Notes under the pieces: model-generated
Databases searched by the model: none
Seen by the model: only the letters and a program-made list of their open reading frames with translations
What the model was told of the DNA's origin: nothing
Program-made: the position numbers and the translations under genes
In this document: piece after piece, positions 27,500 to 37,334 of the stretch
Numbering within the stretch: position 1 is the stretch's first letter
How the letters are laid out: the number at the start of each line of letters is the position of its first letter
Assembly (NCBI RefSeq): GCF_017313105.1
Contig: NZ_JAFLND010000003.1
Span: forward strand, 372,001-436,000
From: [Muricauda] lutisoli (nom. illeg.)
GTDB lineage: Bacteria; Bacteroidota; Bacteroidia; Flavobacteriales; Flavobacteriaceae
Length of the DNA: 64,000 nucleotides
Direction of reading: 5' to 3'

Positions 27500-30400
27500 T
27501 TGAAAAGAGGGGCAAAACCAATACTTAAACGAGCTCGTTTTAAGTACATTTTCTTTGTTGTTTGTTTGCTGTCCATATCCAACCTAATGGCTCAGGAAAC
27601 TAACGAACAGGCTCAAGATTCCGTAAAAACAGGAGTTGAGCTGGGTCGCCTCATCATGGAAAACCCGGATAGTATTGTTGCAAAATATACCTACGACCCC
27701 AAGACCAATACATACGTTTATACAGAAAGCATAGGAGACTTCAATGTAAACTATCCTGTAATCCTGACTCCCGAACAGTATTATGATCTGGTGGAAAAGG
27801 AGCAGATGAAATCCTACTTTAAGCAAAAGGCAGATGCCTATGCAGGAAAGAAAGAGGGAAGTGAGGAAGCACGACGAAATCTTTTGCCCAATTTTTATGT
27901 GAACAGTAACTTTTTTGAGACCATTTTTGGCGGAAATACCATTGAGGTAATCCCGCAAGGGTCCGTGGCCATGGATTTGGGTGTGCTGTGGCAAAAAAAT
28001 GACAACCCTGCGTTATCGCCGAGGAACAGAACCAATCTTTCTTTTGATTTTGACCAGCGAATCAGTTTGAGTTTGCTAGGGAAAGTTGGCGAGCGTCTTC
28101 AGGTTACCGCAAATTATGATACCGAAGCTACTTTCGATTTCCAGAACTTGGTGAAGTTGGATTATACACCGACAGAGGACGACATCCTTCAAAAAATAGA
28201 AGTGGGTAATGTGAGCATGCCACTCAATAGCTCCTTGATTACGGGTGCCCAGAGTTTATTCGGTGTCAAAACACAACTTCAGTTTGGGAAAACCACGGTG
28301 ACTGCGGTCTTTTCGGAGCAACGTTCACAAAACAATACCGTGGTGGCCCAAGGGGGTGGCACCGTAAACGAGTTTTCCCTTACGGCTTTGGATTACGATG
28401 AGGACAGGCACTTTTTCTTGGCACATTATTTCCGAGATAATTATGACCGTGCCCTGGAGTTCTATCCATTCATACAGACCAAGGTGCAGATTACCCGTTT
28501 GGAGGTTTGGGTAACCAACCGAAACCAACAAACACAAAACGTTAGGAACGTTGTGGCTATCCAGGATTTGGGCGAAGGCATTTCGGATAATACCCGTATT
28601 GGTGTCAATAATGGTGACCCAGCAGGTTTTTTTAATGCCCAAGCTACTGCAACCGGACTGCCTCAGAACGGTGCCAATGCCTACGACCCCAATCAAATTG
28701 GAAGCGGGGCGCTAACACAATCCATTCGAGACATTGCAACGGTGGAAGCTGGGTTCAATATTCCAGGATATAACGTAAATCAAGGTTTTGATTATGCTAT
28801 TTTGGAGAACGCAAGAAAATTGGAGCCTGGGCGTGATTATGAGTTTGATTCCCAATTGGGATACATTTCTTTGAGCCAAAGTCTGAGCAACGATGAGGTG
28901 TTGGGTGTTGCTTTTCAATATACGTATGACGGACAGGTTTTCCAGGTGGGAGAGTTTGCCAATGGAGGGGTAGATGCCACCACGATTCCGCCAAACTCCA
29001 ATTTGATAGAAAACAATGCATTGGTTTTAAAGTTGCTAAAGAGTAACATTACCAATGTCCAAGATCCTATTTGGGATTTGATGATGAAAAATATCTATTC
29101 CACGGGAGCTTATCAACTGAATCAAGAAGACTTTAAATTAAACATTTTATATTCCGATCCTACCCCAAGAAACTACATCACACCAGTGGATCCCAATGCA
29201 GGTTGGCCTACGGGATTACAAGATCAGATTTTATTGAGCGTATTTAATCTGGACAGGCTTAACACTTACAACGATGTGCAGCCAGGTGGGGATGGATTTT
29301 TTGATTATGTAGAAGGGATTACCGTAGATTCCCAATCAGGGCGTATTATTTTCACCAAGGTGGAACCATTTGGGGAATATCTTTTCGAACGATTGGGTGG
29401 TGGCGTTTATGATGTGGACAACGACCAAGGATACAATCCAAACCAGAGGAAGTATGTATTCCGAAACATGTACGCCAAAACTAAAGCCGCTTCGTTACAG
29501 GACGCCGAAAAAAACAGATTCCAGATAAAAGGACAGTATACCTCACAATCCAATAACGGTATTCCAATCGGTGCCTTTAATGTGCCGCAAGGTTCGGTGA
29601 CCGTGACCGCTGGTGGGAGACAGTTGCAAGAAGGTATTGACTATACGGTGAACTATCAGGCAGGTACGGTTCAGCTTCTCGACCCAAGTTTGGAAGCATC
29701 CAATACACCCATCAATATTTCTGTGGAGAACAATGCGGTCTTTGGCCAACAGACAAGACGCTTTGCAGGGGTGAACGTAGAGCACAAATTCAACGATAAG
29801 TTTGTTCTGGGGGGAACCTTGCTCAATTTGAACGAGCGACCACTGACACAAAAATCAAATTACGGGATTGAGCCCGTCAACAATACCATTTTTGGACTGA
29901 ACGGAAATTTCAGTACCGAAATACCCTTTTTGACAAGATTGGCCAATAAGTTGCCTAATATTGACACGGACGTACCTTCCAACCTGTCCTTGCGCGGTGA
30001 GGTGGCCTTTTTGAGACCTAATTCGCCCAAAAATGCAGACTTTAGGGGAGAAACCACCACCTATCTGGATGATTTTGAAGGCGCACAGGCATTGATTGAT
30101 ATCCGATCATCATTGGGATGGACTTTGGCGAGTCCCCCAGTTGAATTTTTGAACGATAGAACTGGAATCGATGTCGGTTACGAACGTGCAAAAATGGCGT
30201 GGTACACCATCGATCCCATTTTTTACACCAATCAAAGACCTTCCGGAATGTCGGACAACGATATTTCTTTGAACTCCACCCGTAGGGTTTTTATTGATGA
30301 GGTATTTACCGAAACCGATATCGCCCAAGGACAAACGCAGGTGCAAAGTACCTTGGATATTGTTTATTATCCGAATGAGAAAGGACCGTACAATGCCAAC

Positions 30401-33400
30401 CCAAGTTTTGAATCGGAAACGCCAGATACTAAGTGGGGCGGAATTATGAGGCCTTTGAGCAGTACCAACTTTGAGCAGTCCAACGTGGAATTTGTCCAAT
30501 TTTGGGTCTTGGACCCCTACATTGATGGCGAAACAACGGACGCCAACGCTGGGGAGCTAGTGCTGAATTTGGGAAATATTTCCGAGGATATCCTGAAGGA
30601 TGGTCGTAAGCAATACGAAAATGGATTACCGGCTAGCACCAACAACGAAGTGCCTAGGGAAACTATTTGGGGGCAAGTGCCTTCGACCCAGTCTTTAGTA
30701 TATGCTTTTGATGCGGATGAGACCAATCGATCGGCCCAGGATGTTGGATTGGACGGCTACGGTGATGCCGAGGAAGCTACAATTTACAATGGTCCTGCAG
30801 AAGACCCTGCTTTGGACAATTATCAATATTACCTGAACCGAGAAGGTGGGATCTTGGAGCGTTATTTTGATTTCAACAACACGCAGGGAAACTCCCCGGT
30901 AGAAGTGACCAATACCAATAGAGGTTCCACTACTTTACCGGATGTTGAGGATATTGACAGGGATTTGACCATGAATACGGTGAACAGTTATTACGAATAC
31001 CGCATCCAGATAAAGCCAAACACTACTATTGATGATCAATATGTCACCGATATCCGCGAAGGGCAAACACCAACATTGCCCAATGGTACACAATTGAACC
31101 GCAGATGGATTCAGTACAAAATTCCATTGAGTGATTTTACCGATGCCGTAGGTGGAATCTCGGATTTTAGGTCGATTAGTTTTATGCGGATGTACCTTAC
31201 CGGGTTTTCGGACGATGTTGTACTTCGATTCGCAACCTTGGATTTGGTGCGTGGAGATTGGAGAACTTATACCAAATCTTTGCAGCCCAATGTGGACAAC
31301 GACCCTTCGGACGATGCAACCGTGACCGATGTGAATACAGTGAACATCGAAGAGAATTACGGAAGACAACCCATACCTTATGTATTGCCCCCTGGAGTAG
31401 TACGTGAGCAGCTGAACAACAACAATACGATTATCCGTCAAAATGAGCAATCCCTGTCTTTTGTGGTAGAGAATTTGGAGTCTCAGGATGCTCGAGGGGT
31501 CTTCAAAAATGTAAATATCGATGTGCGTCAGTACAAGCGTTTGAAAATGTTCATGCACGCCGAAAAAATATTCAATACCGATTACTCTGATAGCGATACG
31601 CCATTGGTAGGGTTCCTAAGAATCGGTACCGATTTCTCCGAAAATTTCTATCAGATTGAGCTGCCACTTCAATTTACTTCGTTCGGAGCCTCATCTGCAG
31701 AAGAGATTTGGCCCGATGTCAACGAAATAGATGTGGCGTTGAACGATTTGAACAAGGTAAAATCCCAAGGGATATCCAATCAGACTTTGGATGAAATCAA
31801 TTACTATGAAATTGTGGATGGCGAGGCCGTGCTTGTTGATGAATTTGCTCCTCGAACCGTGGGAAGGGTTCGAATAGGAATAAGAGGTAATCCATCTTTG
31901 GGAAGTATTCGAGGTATGATGGTGGGTATCAAAAACATTGATGATATTCCAGCTCGGGGTGAAGTTTGGTTCAATGAGCTCCGCTTGGCAGGTCTGGAAA
32001 ACAATGGTGGTTGGGCCGCAACCGCTGCCTTGGATGCAAACATGGCCGATTTTGCAAATGTGACCGCTACCGGAAGCAGAAGTACATCGGGCTTTGGCAG
32101 TATTGATCAAACACCGACAGAGCGAGCCTTGGAAGACGCCATCTCCTATGATGTGGTCACGAATGTGAACGTGGGACAATTGTTCCCGAAAAAGTGGAAT
32201 CTGCAGCTACCGTTCAATTACGGAATTTCCGAAACGTTGATTACACCCGAGTTCGATCCTGTTTATGATGACCTAAGGTTGGATGACAGGATTGCCGCGG
32301 CAGCAACGCAAGAAGAGGCAGAAGCTATTAAAGAACAGGCAGAGGATTACACAAAACGTACCAGCATTAACTTGATTGGGGTTAGAAAAAACAGGGGAGA
32401 GGAAGCCGAAGAGAATTTCTTTGATGTGGAAAACTTTACCTTTAATTATTCCTATAACGAAACCGACCACCGGGACTTCGAGGTTGCAGAGCTTCGTGAC
32501 CAAAACGTGTCCACAGGATTCGTATACAATCACAACTTTAGGCCCGCTCCCGTGGCGCCATTTGCTAAAAAGGACTCCATGCTTACGGGAAAATATTGGC
32601 AATGGCTGAAGGATTTGAACTTTAACGCACTACCCACAAGTTTGTCCGTAAACGCGAATTATAACCGTTCCTTTAACCAACAAAGATATCGAGATGTACT
32701 GGAGCCAGGTGTGGATGCTTTGGAATTACCTTTGTTGCAACAGCGAAACTATCTTTTTAACTGGCAATATGCCCTCAATTATAGTTTGACAAAATCCCTA
32801 AGGTTGAATCTGACCGCCTCCAACAATAATATTGTCCGTAATTATTTCAATGTGGACGATGATCGCGATTCCGGAATCAACCAGGCATTGGATTTGTGGG
32901 ATGGCTTTTTTGACATTGGTGAACCGAACAGGCATTCACAGCAAATGCAGTTGAACTACGAATTACCGTTCAGCAAGATTCCATTCCTCAGTTTTATCAA
33001 TGCCCAATATACCTACACCAGTAATTTTGATTGGCAACGTGGGGGCGATGCGCTTCTTGAAGTAGCGGGGGAAAATATCAACACGGTACAGAACGCCAGT
33101 ACCCACAACTTGACCGCTAATATGAGCATGCAGCGTTTTTATGACTTTTTGGGTCTAAAAAAGCGTGATGGAAAAGTAACCGCAAACCAAGCTGGAGTTA
33201 GAAGAGATAAGGCAGGCAACCCTGCCAATGGTGAAGAAACCAATAGTCCGCGAAAAACAAGCAAAGGGTTCAATACTTTGGTGGATATCCTGACCATGGT
33301 AAAAAGGGTGAACGTAAATTATAGCGAAAACCGAGGAACGGTATTGCCGGGATATACACAATCTATCGGATTCATCGGTACTACTCGCCCTACTTTGGGC

Positions 33401-34603
33401 TTTGTTTTCGGTAGCCAGGCAGATGTAAGGTTCGAGGCCGCACGTAGAGGATGGCTTACCGATTACCCAGAGTACAGCAATCAGTTTATGCAGAACACCA
33501 ACAAACAACTCAACATTACGGCTACGGCACAGCCGACCCAAGACTTGACCATAGACTTGAACGCCGATAGAAATTATATGAGTTCGCTGCAAGAAAGCTA
33601 TAGTCCGGAAGAATGGATGAACGGCCAAGATGGACTGATCAACGAGATGGGGAACTTTAGTATCTCCACTATGATGATAGGAACTGTATTTAACAAAAGT
33701 GACGAGTTTGATTCCGAAACCTTTGAGCAATTCAAACAAAACAGGATTACTATTGCCAACAGACTGGTATCCGATAGGGGAGAAAGTCCAGGTACCTTGG
33801 ATGAGGACGGTTTTCCGGAACGCTATGGTAAAACCCAGCAAGAGGTATTGCTTCCGGCATTCTTTGCAGCATATACAGGACAGGATGTGGATAGGGTGAA
33901 TATGGATGCTTTCCGTGAAATCCCAATTCCTAACTGGAACATAAAATACACAGGTTTGATGAAGAACAGATGGTTCAAAAAGAAATTCAAGCGTTTTTCG
34001 TTGAGCCATGGTTATCGTGCTGCCTACAGTGTAAATTCGTTCCAGACCAATTTGGAGCGACAGAACACCACATTTGACCAGGAAAACGGGGATCTATTGC
34101 CCAAAACATTGATCAATAATGTGGTTTTGACAGATGAGTTCAGCCCCTTGATGCGTGTGGATTTTGAAATGCAGAATTCCTTCAGCTTTTTGGCCGAGGT
34201 GCGGACCAGTAGAACCTTGTCCTTGAGTTTTGACAATAATTTATTGACGGAGATCAATGGTAACGAATATACCGTGGGGTTGGGATACCGCTTTAAAGAT
34301 GTGAAATTCGTAACGAATATCGGGGGCGAGAAAACTCGTTTAAAGGGAGACTTGAACCTGAAGGCGGACCTGTCACTTCGAGATAACATAACCATAATCA
34401 GAAACTTGGATATCGATAACAATCAAATCACTTCTGGCCAGAGATTGATGTCCATAAAGTTCACCGCCGACTATGCGTTGAGCAAAAGTTTGAACGCCCT
34501 GTTCTTCTACGATCATTCCTTCTCGGAATTTGCGGTTTCCACGGCATTTCCGCAGACCACTATCAATACGGGCTTTACGTTACGATACAACTTTGGAAAC
34601 TAA
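27500..34603 (+). CDS. sprA: Type IX secretion outer-membrane translocon SprA
   Basis: SprA (Sov in Porphyromonas) is the giant beta-barrel through which type IX cargo crosses the outer membrane, also required for gliding. The 2367 residues match the usual 2300-2500. The start is a TTG at 27500; it is the only start that keeps the signal peptide (RARFKYIFFVVCLLSISNLMAQ), and no ATG lies upstream in frame after the ruvA stop. Recognisable parts are the N-terminal YYDLVEKEQMKSYF and NVSMPLNSSLITGAQSLFGVKTQLQFGKT segments, GRDYEFDSQLGYISL, and the long series of outer-membrane strands ending NTGFTLRYNFGN. It directly follows ruvA. Other T9SS core genes are elsewhere. Confidence 0.96.
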   Translation: MKRGAKPILKRARFKYIFFVVCLLSISNLMAQETNEQAQDSVKTGVELGRLIMENPDSIVAKYTYDPKTNTYVYTESIGDFNVNYPVILTPEQYYDLVEKEQMKSYFKQKADAYAGKKEGSEEARRNLLPNFYVNSNFFETIFGGNTIEVIPQGSVAMDLGVLWQKNDNPALSPRNRTNLSFDFDQRISLSLLGKVGERLQVTANYDTEATFDFQNLVKLDYTPTEDDILQKIEVGNVSMPLNSSLITGAQSLFGVKTQLQFGKTTVTAVFSEQRSQNNTVVAQGGGTVNEFSLTALDYDEDRHFFLAHYFRDNYDRALEFYPFIQTKVQITRLEVWVTNRNQQTQNVRNVVAIQDLGEGISDNTRIGVNNGDPAGFFNAQATATGLPQNGANAYDPNQIGSGALTQSIRDIATVEAGFNIPGYNVNQGFDYAILENARKLEPGRDYEFDSQLGYISLSQSLSNDEVLGVAFQYTYDGQVFQVGEFANGGVDATTIPPNSNLIENNALVLKLLKSNITNVQDPIWDLMMKNIYSTGAYQLNQEDFKLNILYSDPTPRNYITPVDPNAGWPTGLQDQILLSVFNLDRLNTYNDVQPGGDGFFDYVEGITVDSQSGRIIFTKVEPFGEYLFERLGGGVYDVDNDQGYNPNQRKYVFRNMYAKTKAASLQDAEKNRFQIKGQYTSQSNNGIPIGAFNVPQGSVTVTAGGRQLQEGIDYTVNYQAGTVQLLDPSLEASNTPINISVENNAVFGQQTRRFAGVNVEHKFNDKFVLGGTLLNLNERPLTQKSNYGIEPVNNTIFGLNGNFSTEIPFLTRLANKLPNIDTDVPSNLSLRGEVAFLRPNSPKNADFRGETTTYLDDFEGAQALIDIRSSLGWTLASPPVEFLNDRTGIDVGYERAKMAWYTIDPIFYTNQRPSGMSDNDISLNSTRRVFIDEVFTETDIAQGQTQVQSTLDIVYYPNEKGPYNANPSFESETPDTKWGGIMRPLSSTNFEQSNVEFVQFWVLDPYIDGETTDANAGELVLNLGNISEDILKDGRKQYENGLPASTNNEVPRETIWGQVPSTQSLVYAFDADETNRSAQDVGLDGYGDAEEATIYNGPAEDPALDNYQYYLNREGGILERYFDFNNTQGNSPVEVTNTNRGSTTLPDVEDIDRDLTMNTVNSYYEYRIQIKPNTTIDDQYVTDIREGQTPTLPNGTQLNRRWIQYKIPLSDFTDAVGGISDFRSISFMRMYLTGFSDDVVLRFATLDLVRGDWRTYTKSLQPNVDNDPSDDATVTDVNTVNIEENYGRQPIPYVLPPGVVREQLNNNNTIIRQNEQSLSFVVENLESQDARGVFKNVNIDVRQYKRLKMFMHAEKIFNTDYSDSDTPLVGFLRIGTDFSENFYQIELPLQFTSFGASSAEEIWPDVNEIDVALNDLNKVKSQGISNQTLDEINYYEIVDGEAVLVDEFAPRTVGRVRIGIRGNPSLGSIRGMMVGIKNIDDIPARGEVWFNELRLAGLENNGGWAATAALDANMADFANVTATGSRSTSGFGSIDQTPTERALEDAISYDVVTNVNVGQLFPKKWNLQLPFNYGISETLITPEFDPVYDDLRLDDRIAAAATQEEAEAIKEQAEDYTKRTSINLIGVRKNRGEEAEENFFDVENFTFNYSYNETDHRDFEVAELRDQNVSTGFVYNHNFRPAPVAPFAKKDSMLTGKYWQWLKDLNFNALPTSLSVNANYNRSFNQQRYRDVLEPGVDALELPLLQQRNYLFNWQYALNYSLTKSLRLNLTASNNNIVRNYFNVDDDRDSGINQALDLWDGFFDIGEPNRHSQQMQLNYELPFSKIPFLSFINAQYTYTSNFDWQRGGDALLEVAGENINTVQNASTHNLTANMSMQRFYDFLGLKKRDGKVTANQAGVRRDKAGNPANGEETNSPRKTSKGFNTLVDILTMVKRVNVNYSENRGTVLPGYTQSIGFIGTTRPTLGFVFGSQADVRFEAARRGWLTDYPEYSNQFMQNTNKQLNITATAQPTQDLTIDLNADRNYMSSLQESYSPEEWMNGQDGLINEMGNFSISTMMIGTVFNKSDEFDSETFEQFKQNRITIANRLVSDRGESPGTLDEDGFPERYGKTQQEVLLPAFFAAYTGQDVDRVNMDAFREIPIPNWNIKYTGLMKNRWFKKKFKRFSLSHGYRAAYSVNSFQTNLERQNTTFDQENGDLLPKTLINNVVLTDEFSPLMRVDFEMQNSFSFLAEVRTSRTLSLSFDNNLLTEINGNEYTVGLGYRFKDVKFVTNIGGEKTRLKGDLNLKADLSLRDNITIIRNLDIDNNQITSGQRLMSIKFTADYALSKSLNALFFYDHSFSEFAVSTAFPQTTINTGFTLRYNFGN

Positions 34604-34636
34604 GATTGGCATTTTTTATGCTTACCTTTATTTTGT

Positions 34637-34663
34637 CGGAAAGTTTCTTTGAAAAACTTTCCG
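34637..34663. repeat. Perfect 10-base inverted repeat around the gcvH -33 element
   Basis: CGGAAAGTTT (34637-34646) and AAACTTTCCG (34654-34663) are exact inverted copies with a 7-base centre. The TTTG -33 element of the gcvH promoter (34648-34651) falls inside that centre. There is no T tract after it, so it is a poor intrinsic terminator for sprA; an operator for a dimeric regulator is the better guess. Confidence 0.6.
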
Positions 34664-34679
34664 CAATCCGTTACATTTG
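34648..34679 (+). promoter_or_regulatory. Promoter of gcvH
   Basis: TTTG (34648-34651), a 20-base spacer and TACATTTG (34672-34679) form one of the best consensus matches in the window, 27 bases before the gcvH start. Confidence 0.75.
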
Positions 34680-34706
34680 TCCATCGACTAATTCAAACAA
34701 AAAGTA

Positions 34707-35087
34707 ATGAATATACCATCAGAATTAAAGTACACAAAAGACCATGAGTGGGTCAAGATAGATGGAGACACCGCTACTGTGGGTATTACGGATTTCGCCC
34801 AAAGCGAACTAGGGGATATCGTTTACGTTGAAGTGGAAACCTTGGACGAAACATTGGACAAAGAAGAGGTTTTTGGAACCGTTGAGGCCGTAAAAACCGT
34901 TTCCGATCTGTTCCTGCCGTTGAGCGGAGAGATCGTTGAGTTTAATGAAGCACTGGAGGACGAGCCAGAAAAAGTAAATTCCGACCCTTATGGCGATGGA
35001 TGGATGGTGAAAATAAAATTGAGTGAACCTTCCGAGGTGGAGGATTTAATGAGTGCCGACGATTACAAGGCATTGATAGGTGCTTAA
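34707..35087 (+). CDS. gcvH: Glycine cleavage system H protein
   Basis: GcvH carries the lipoyl arm that shuttles aminomethyl groups between the P, T and L proteins. The 126 residues have the full fold: [34 protein letters not shown], then the lipoyl-lysine motif [21 protein letters not shown] (lysine in AVKTV), and [14 protein letters not shown]. None of the other glycine cleavage genes is nearby. It has its own promoter and an inverted repeat upstream, and its end overlaps the VanZ-like gene by 8 bases. Confidence 0.97.
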   Translation: MNIPSELKYTKDHEWVKIDGDTATVGITDFAQSELGDIVYVEVETLDETLDKEEVFGTVEAVKTVSDLFLPLSGEIVEFNEALEDEPEKVNSDPYGDGWMVKIKLSEPSEVEDLMSADDYKALIGA

Positions 35088-35487
35088 GAATTATATATAT
35101 ACCTTATTGTTTGTAAGCTGGGTAGTTGTCATCACAATGCTCAGCTTATTTTCTTTCTCGAGCATGGATTTGGATACGGGGAGCCTGAATATCCCATATG
35201 CCGATAAAATCACCCATTTTATATTTTATCTCACATTCGCTTTTGTGGGATGTCTAAGTTTGAGGGAAAGAACGACGGGAAACCTTGGTTTGCGCAAAAC
35301 CTTGATTATTGTTTTGTTTTTCGCTATATTATATGGTATACTTATTGAGGTATTACAATACACGATCACAACCGATAGAATGGCCGAATGGGGCGATGTT
35401 CTGGCAAATACGTTAGGGGCATTTGCAGGAATAGGACTGATTCGGTGGGTTTTTTCTAAGAAAAACCCGTTAAAATGGAAATTTTAA
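35080..35487 (+). CDS. VanZ-like membrane protein
   Basis: This 135-residue protein starts at a GTG inside the end of gcvH. It has four transmembrane segments (about 5-25, 44-60, 70-92, 105-123) and the VanZ-family residues: [47 protein letters not shown]. VanZ itself gives low-level teicoplanin resistance, but stand-alone homologues are common in Bacteroidota and their function is not known. The 8-base overlap indicates translational coupling to gcvH. Confidence 0.8.
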   Translation: MLKNYIYTLLFVSWVVVITMLSLFSFSSMDLDTGSLNIPYADKITHFIFYLTFAFVGCLSLRERTTGNLGLRKTLIIVLFFAILYGILIEVLQYTITTDRMAEWGDVLANTLGAFAGIGLIRWVFSKKNPLKWKF

Positions 35488-35549
35488 TTGTTTATTTAAC
35501 CAATTAATAATTAAATTAGCAAACACTAAATTTAGAAAAGGAGAAAAGG

Positions 35550-36254
35550 ATGGAACCAAAAAAGAACCCGAAAGCAGATGTAGGAAGAAACAGCGCACTA
35601 TATTTCGTTATAGGATTGGCTGCTGTTTTGGCATTGGTCTACGGAGCCATGGAGTGGAAAAAATATGACAAGGTAAATGATTACGACATTTCTATGAATG
35701 TTGAGGATCAGTTGGACGAAGAAGTACCAATGACGGAGCAAATTAAGACTCCACCGCCACCACCGCCACCTGCTGCCCCCGAAGTAATCGAGGTTGTAGA
35801 AGATGAGGAAGAAGTGGAAGAGACCGTAATCGAGTCTACTGAAACTAGCCAAGAGGAAGAGGTAATCGAAATCGAAGAAGTTGAAGTGGAAGAGGTAGAA
35901 GAGGACATTAGTGTGCCTTTTGCTGTTATCGAGGACGTGCCGGTATTCCCAGGTTGTGAAGGAGCGAGTGATAAAAAAGCTTGTTTCCAGGAAATGATGC
36001 AGAAACACATCCGTAAAAACTTCCGTTATCCAGAAATTGCCCAAGAAATGGGAGTTCAAGGTAGGGTAAGTGTAATTTTTGTTATCCAAAAAGATGGAAG
36101 CATCGGAAACATTAGAATGCGTGGACCAGATAAGAACTTGGAAGCTGAGGCAATGAGAATTATCCAAAAATTGCCTAAAATGACTCCTGGAAAGCAAAGA
36201 GGTAGACCAGTGAAGGTTCCTTTCAGTATTCCTATTACATTTAAGCTTCAGTAA
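35550..36254 (+). CDS. TonB-family energy transducer
   Basis: The 234 residues have the TonB layout: a short cytoplasmic start, one membrane helix (about 16-33), a Pro-rich and then Glu/Val-rich periplasmic linker (TPPPPPPPAAPEV, about 68-125) and a TonB C-terminal domain (RYPEIAQEMGVQGRVSVIFVIQKDGSIGNIRMRG, then PKMTPGKQRGRPVKVPFSIPITFKL). It would couple the proton motive force to outer-membrane receptors. No ExbB/ExbD lies nearby. The start is preceded by AAGGAGAAAAGG, an unusually good Shine-Dalgarno-like sequence for this phylum. A terminator follows at 36291. Confidence 0.93.
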   Translation: MEPKKNPKADVGRNSALYFVIGLAAVLALVYGAMEWKKYDKVNDYDISMNVEDQLDEEVPMTEQIKTPPPPPPPAAPEVIEVVEDEEEVEETVIESTETSQEEEVIEIEEVEVEEVEEDISVPFAVIEDVPVFPGCEGASDKKACFQEMMQKHIRKNFRYPEIAQEMGVQGRVSVIFVIQKDGSIGNIRMRGPDKNLEAEAMRIIQKLPKMTPGKQRGRPVKVPFSIPITFKLQ

Positions 36255-36267
36255 GAAGATATATATG

Positions 36268-36322
36268 ATTCCTGTCGAGGCAGGAATGAGAAAAGCCCTG
36301 ATGGAAACGTCAGGGCTTTTTT
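36268..36322. terminator. Bidirectional terminator between tonB and MBL gene
   Basis: Two hairpins lie in series: ATTCCTG-TCGAGG-CAGGAAT (36268-36287) and AAAAGCCCTGA-TGGAAACG-TCAGGGCTTTT followed by further T (36291-36322). The second has A and T tracts on both sides, so it can end tonB rightward and the metallo-beta-lactamase gene leftward. Confidence 0.88.
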
Positions 36323-37246
36323 TTACTCTTCAATGGAAGAGGTAAGGCTGAGGTATATAGTTTCCCGTATCCTTTCAGGATTAATGTACCCAGTTCCATA
36401 TTGGGCGTCATATTGGGAAGTTAGCTCGTTGTTGCCCTTTACTTCTTCCAAGGATTTTCCTGCGGTTATTTCCTTTTGGATGGTTTGCTTTACGTCTTCC
36501 AAGACCGTAATATAGTTTTCCAATTCCGACTTGTTCGACGGTTCGCCATGTCCAGGGATGATTTTAGTGTCCGAATCGATTACCATTAAGGCTTTTTTGT
36601 GGGCCTCGATATATCCATTGATACTTCCTCCGCTGTTCAAATCGATATAGGGATATCGGCCCGAGAAATAAGTGTCTCCCATGTGCAATACATTTTCATT
36701 GACAAAATAGATCATGGTGTCTCCATCGGTATGTGCATTGTGTACATGAAAAAGCATAACCGTTTCCTTACCATCATGAAAAGTCAGGTCTTCAGAAAAA
36801 GTGATTTCTGGCAATGATTTTTCAAAATCTTTTTGATTCAGCTCGTTGGCCGACATCTTCTCCTGTCCATTTACCTTTAGGCGTTTTCTAACATTATCCT
36901 GAGCCACTAAAATGGTGTTATCAGTGTTGAAGTTGACATTTCCACCCGTATGGTCACCATGCATATGGGTGTTCACAAGGTAGGTGATGGGCTTATCGGT
37001 AAGAGTTTCGATAGTTTCTTTAATTTTTTTGCTCAGCGGAGCAAATTGGTCATCTATCATAAAAACTTTATCCTGCCCCACGTAAATACCTATATTGCCG
37101 CCTCTTCCCGTGAGCATAAATGTATTTTGGGTCAAGGTGTCAATAGTGATATTTACTTCATCATCTTGGGCATGTGTTGCCCATATGGATGTTAGGAGTA
37201 TCAAACTTAAGATGTTGCGCATAATGTTCTGTTTTGGATTTTTCAT
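36323..37246 (-). CDS. Exported metallo-beta-lactamase-fold hydrolase
   Basis: The protein has 307 residues from the ATG at 37246; a second ATG at 37222 starts the signal peptide core directly (MRNILSLILLTSIWATHAQ) and may be the true start. The fold shows the zinc motif HMHGDH, a third ligand in HNAHTDGDT, HMGDTYFSGRYPYID and IIPGHGEPS. It resembles periplasmic class B enzymes and quinoprotein-relay-like MBL proteins of Bacteroidota. True beta-lactamase activity is uncertain: the usual B1 cysteine is not seen (HMGDT in place of HGGCL). It is divergent from ctaB and shares its 88-base promoter region. Confidence 0.85.
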   Translation of the reverse strand: MKNPKQNIMRNILSLILLTSIWATHAQDDEVNITIDTLTQNTFMLTGRGGNIGIYVGQDKVFMIDDQFAPLSKKIKETIETLTDKPITYLVNTHMHGDHTGGNVNFNTDNTILVAQDNVRKRLKVNGQEKMSANELNQKDFEKSLPEITFSEDLTFHDGKETVMLFHVHNAHTDGDTMIYFVNENVLHMGDTYFSGRYPYIDLNSGGSINGYIEAHKKALMVIDSDTKIIPGHGEPSNKSELENYITVLEDVKQTIQKEITAGKSLEEVKGNNELTSQYDAQYGTGYINPERIRETIYLSLTSSIEE

Positions 37247-37262
37247 TAAAGTAGTTCATTGT

Positions 37263-37270
37263 CAAAAATA
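37263..37270 (-). promoter_or_regulatory. -7 element of the MBL gene
   Basis: On the minus strand TATTTTTG matches TAnnTTTG, 16 bases before the ATG at 37246. No clear TTG at the right distance; the -33 element is weak. Confidence 0.45.
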
Positions 37271-37290
37271 ATACAAAGACCGTCAATAGG

Positions 37291-37321
37291 TTGGAAATGA
37301 GAATCGGTGGCGTTATCTTTG
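37291..37321 (+). promoter_or_regulatory. Promoter of ctaB-cox assembly cluster
   Basis: TTG (37291-37293), a 20-base spacer and TATCTTTG (37314-37321), ending 13 bases before the ctaB ATG, so the transcript leader is only a few bases. Confidence 0.72.
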
Positions 37322-37334
37322 CCAGCCAATAAAG

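Noticed and set aside
33155-34009. A 284-codon minus-strand frame inside sprA
   Set aside because: Composition is that of antisense to a beta-barrel gene; no start context or motifs.
35488-35549. AT-rich near-palindromic stretch and TAAATTTA before tonB
   Set aside because: The last base of the -7 element does not match and no TTG sits at the correct distance, so no promoter is claimed.
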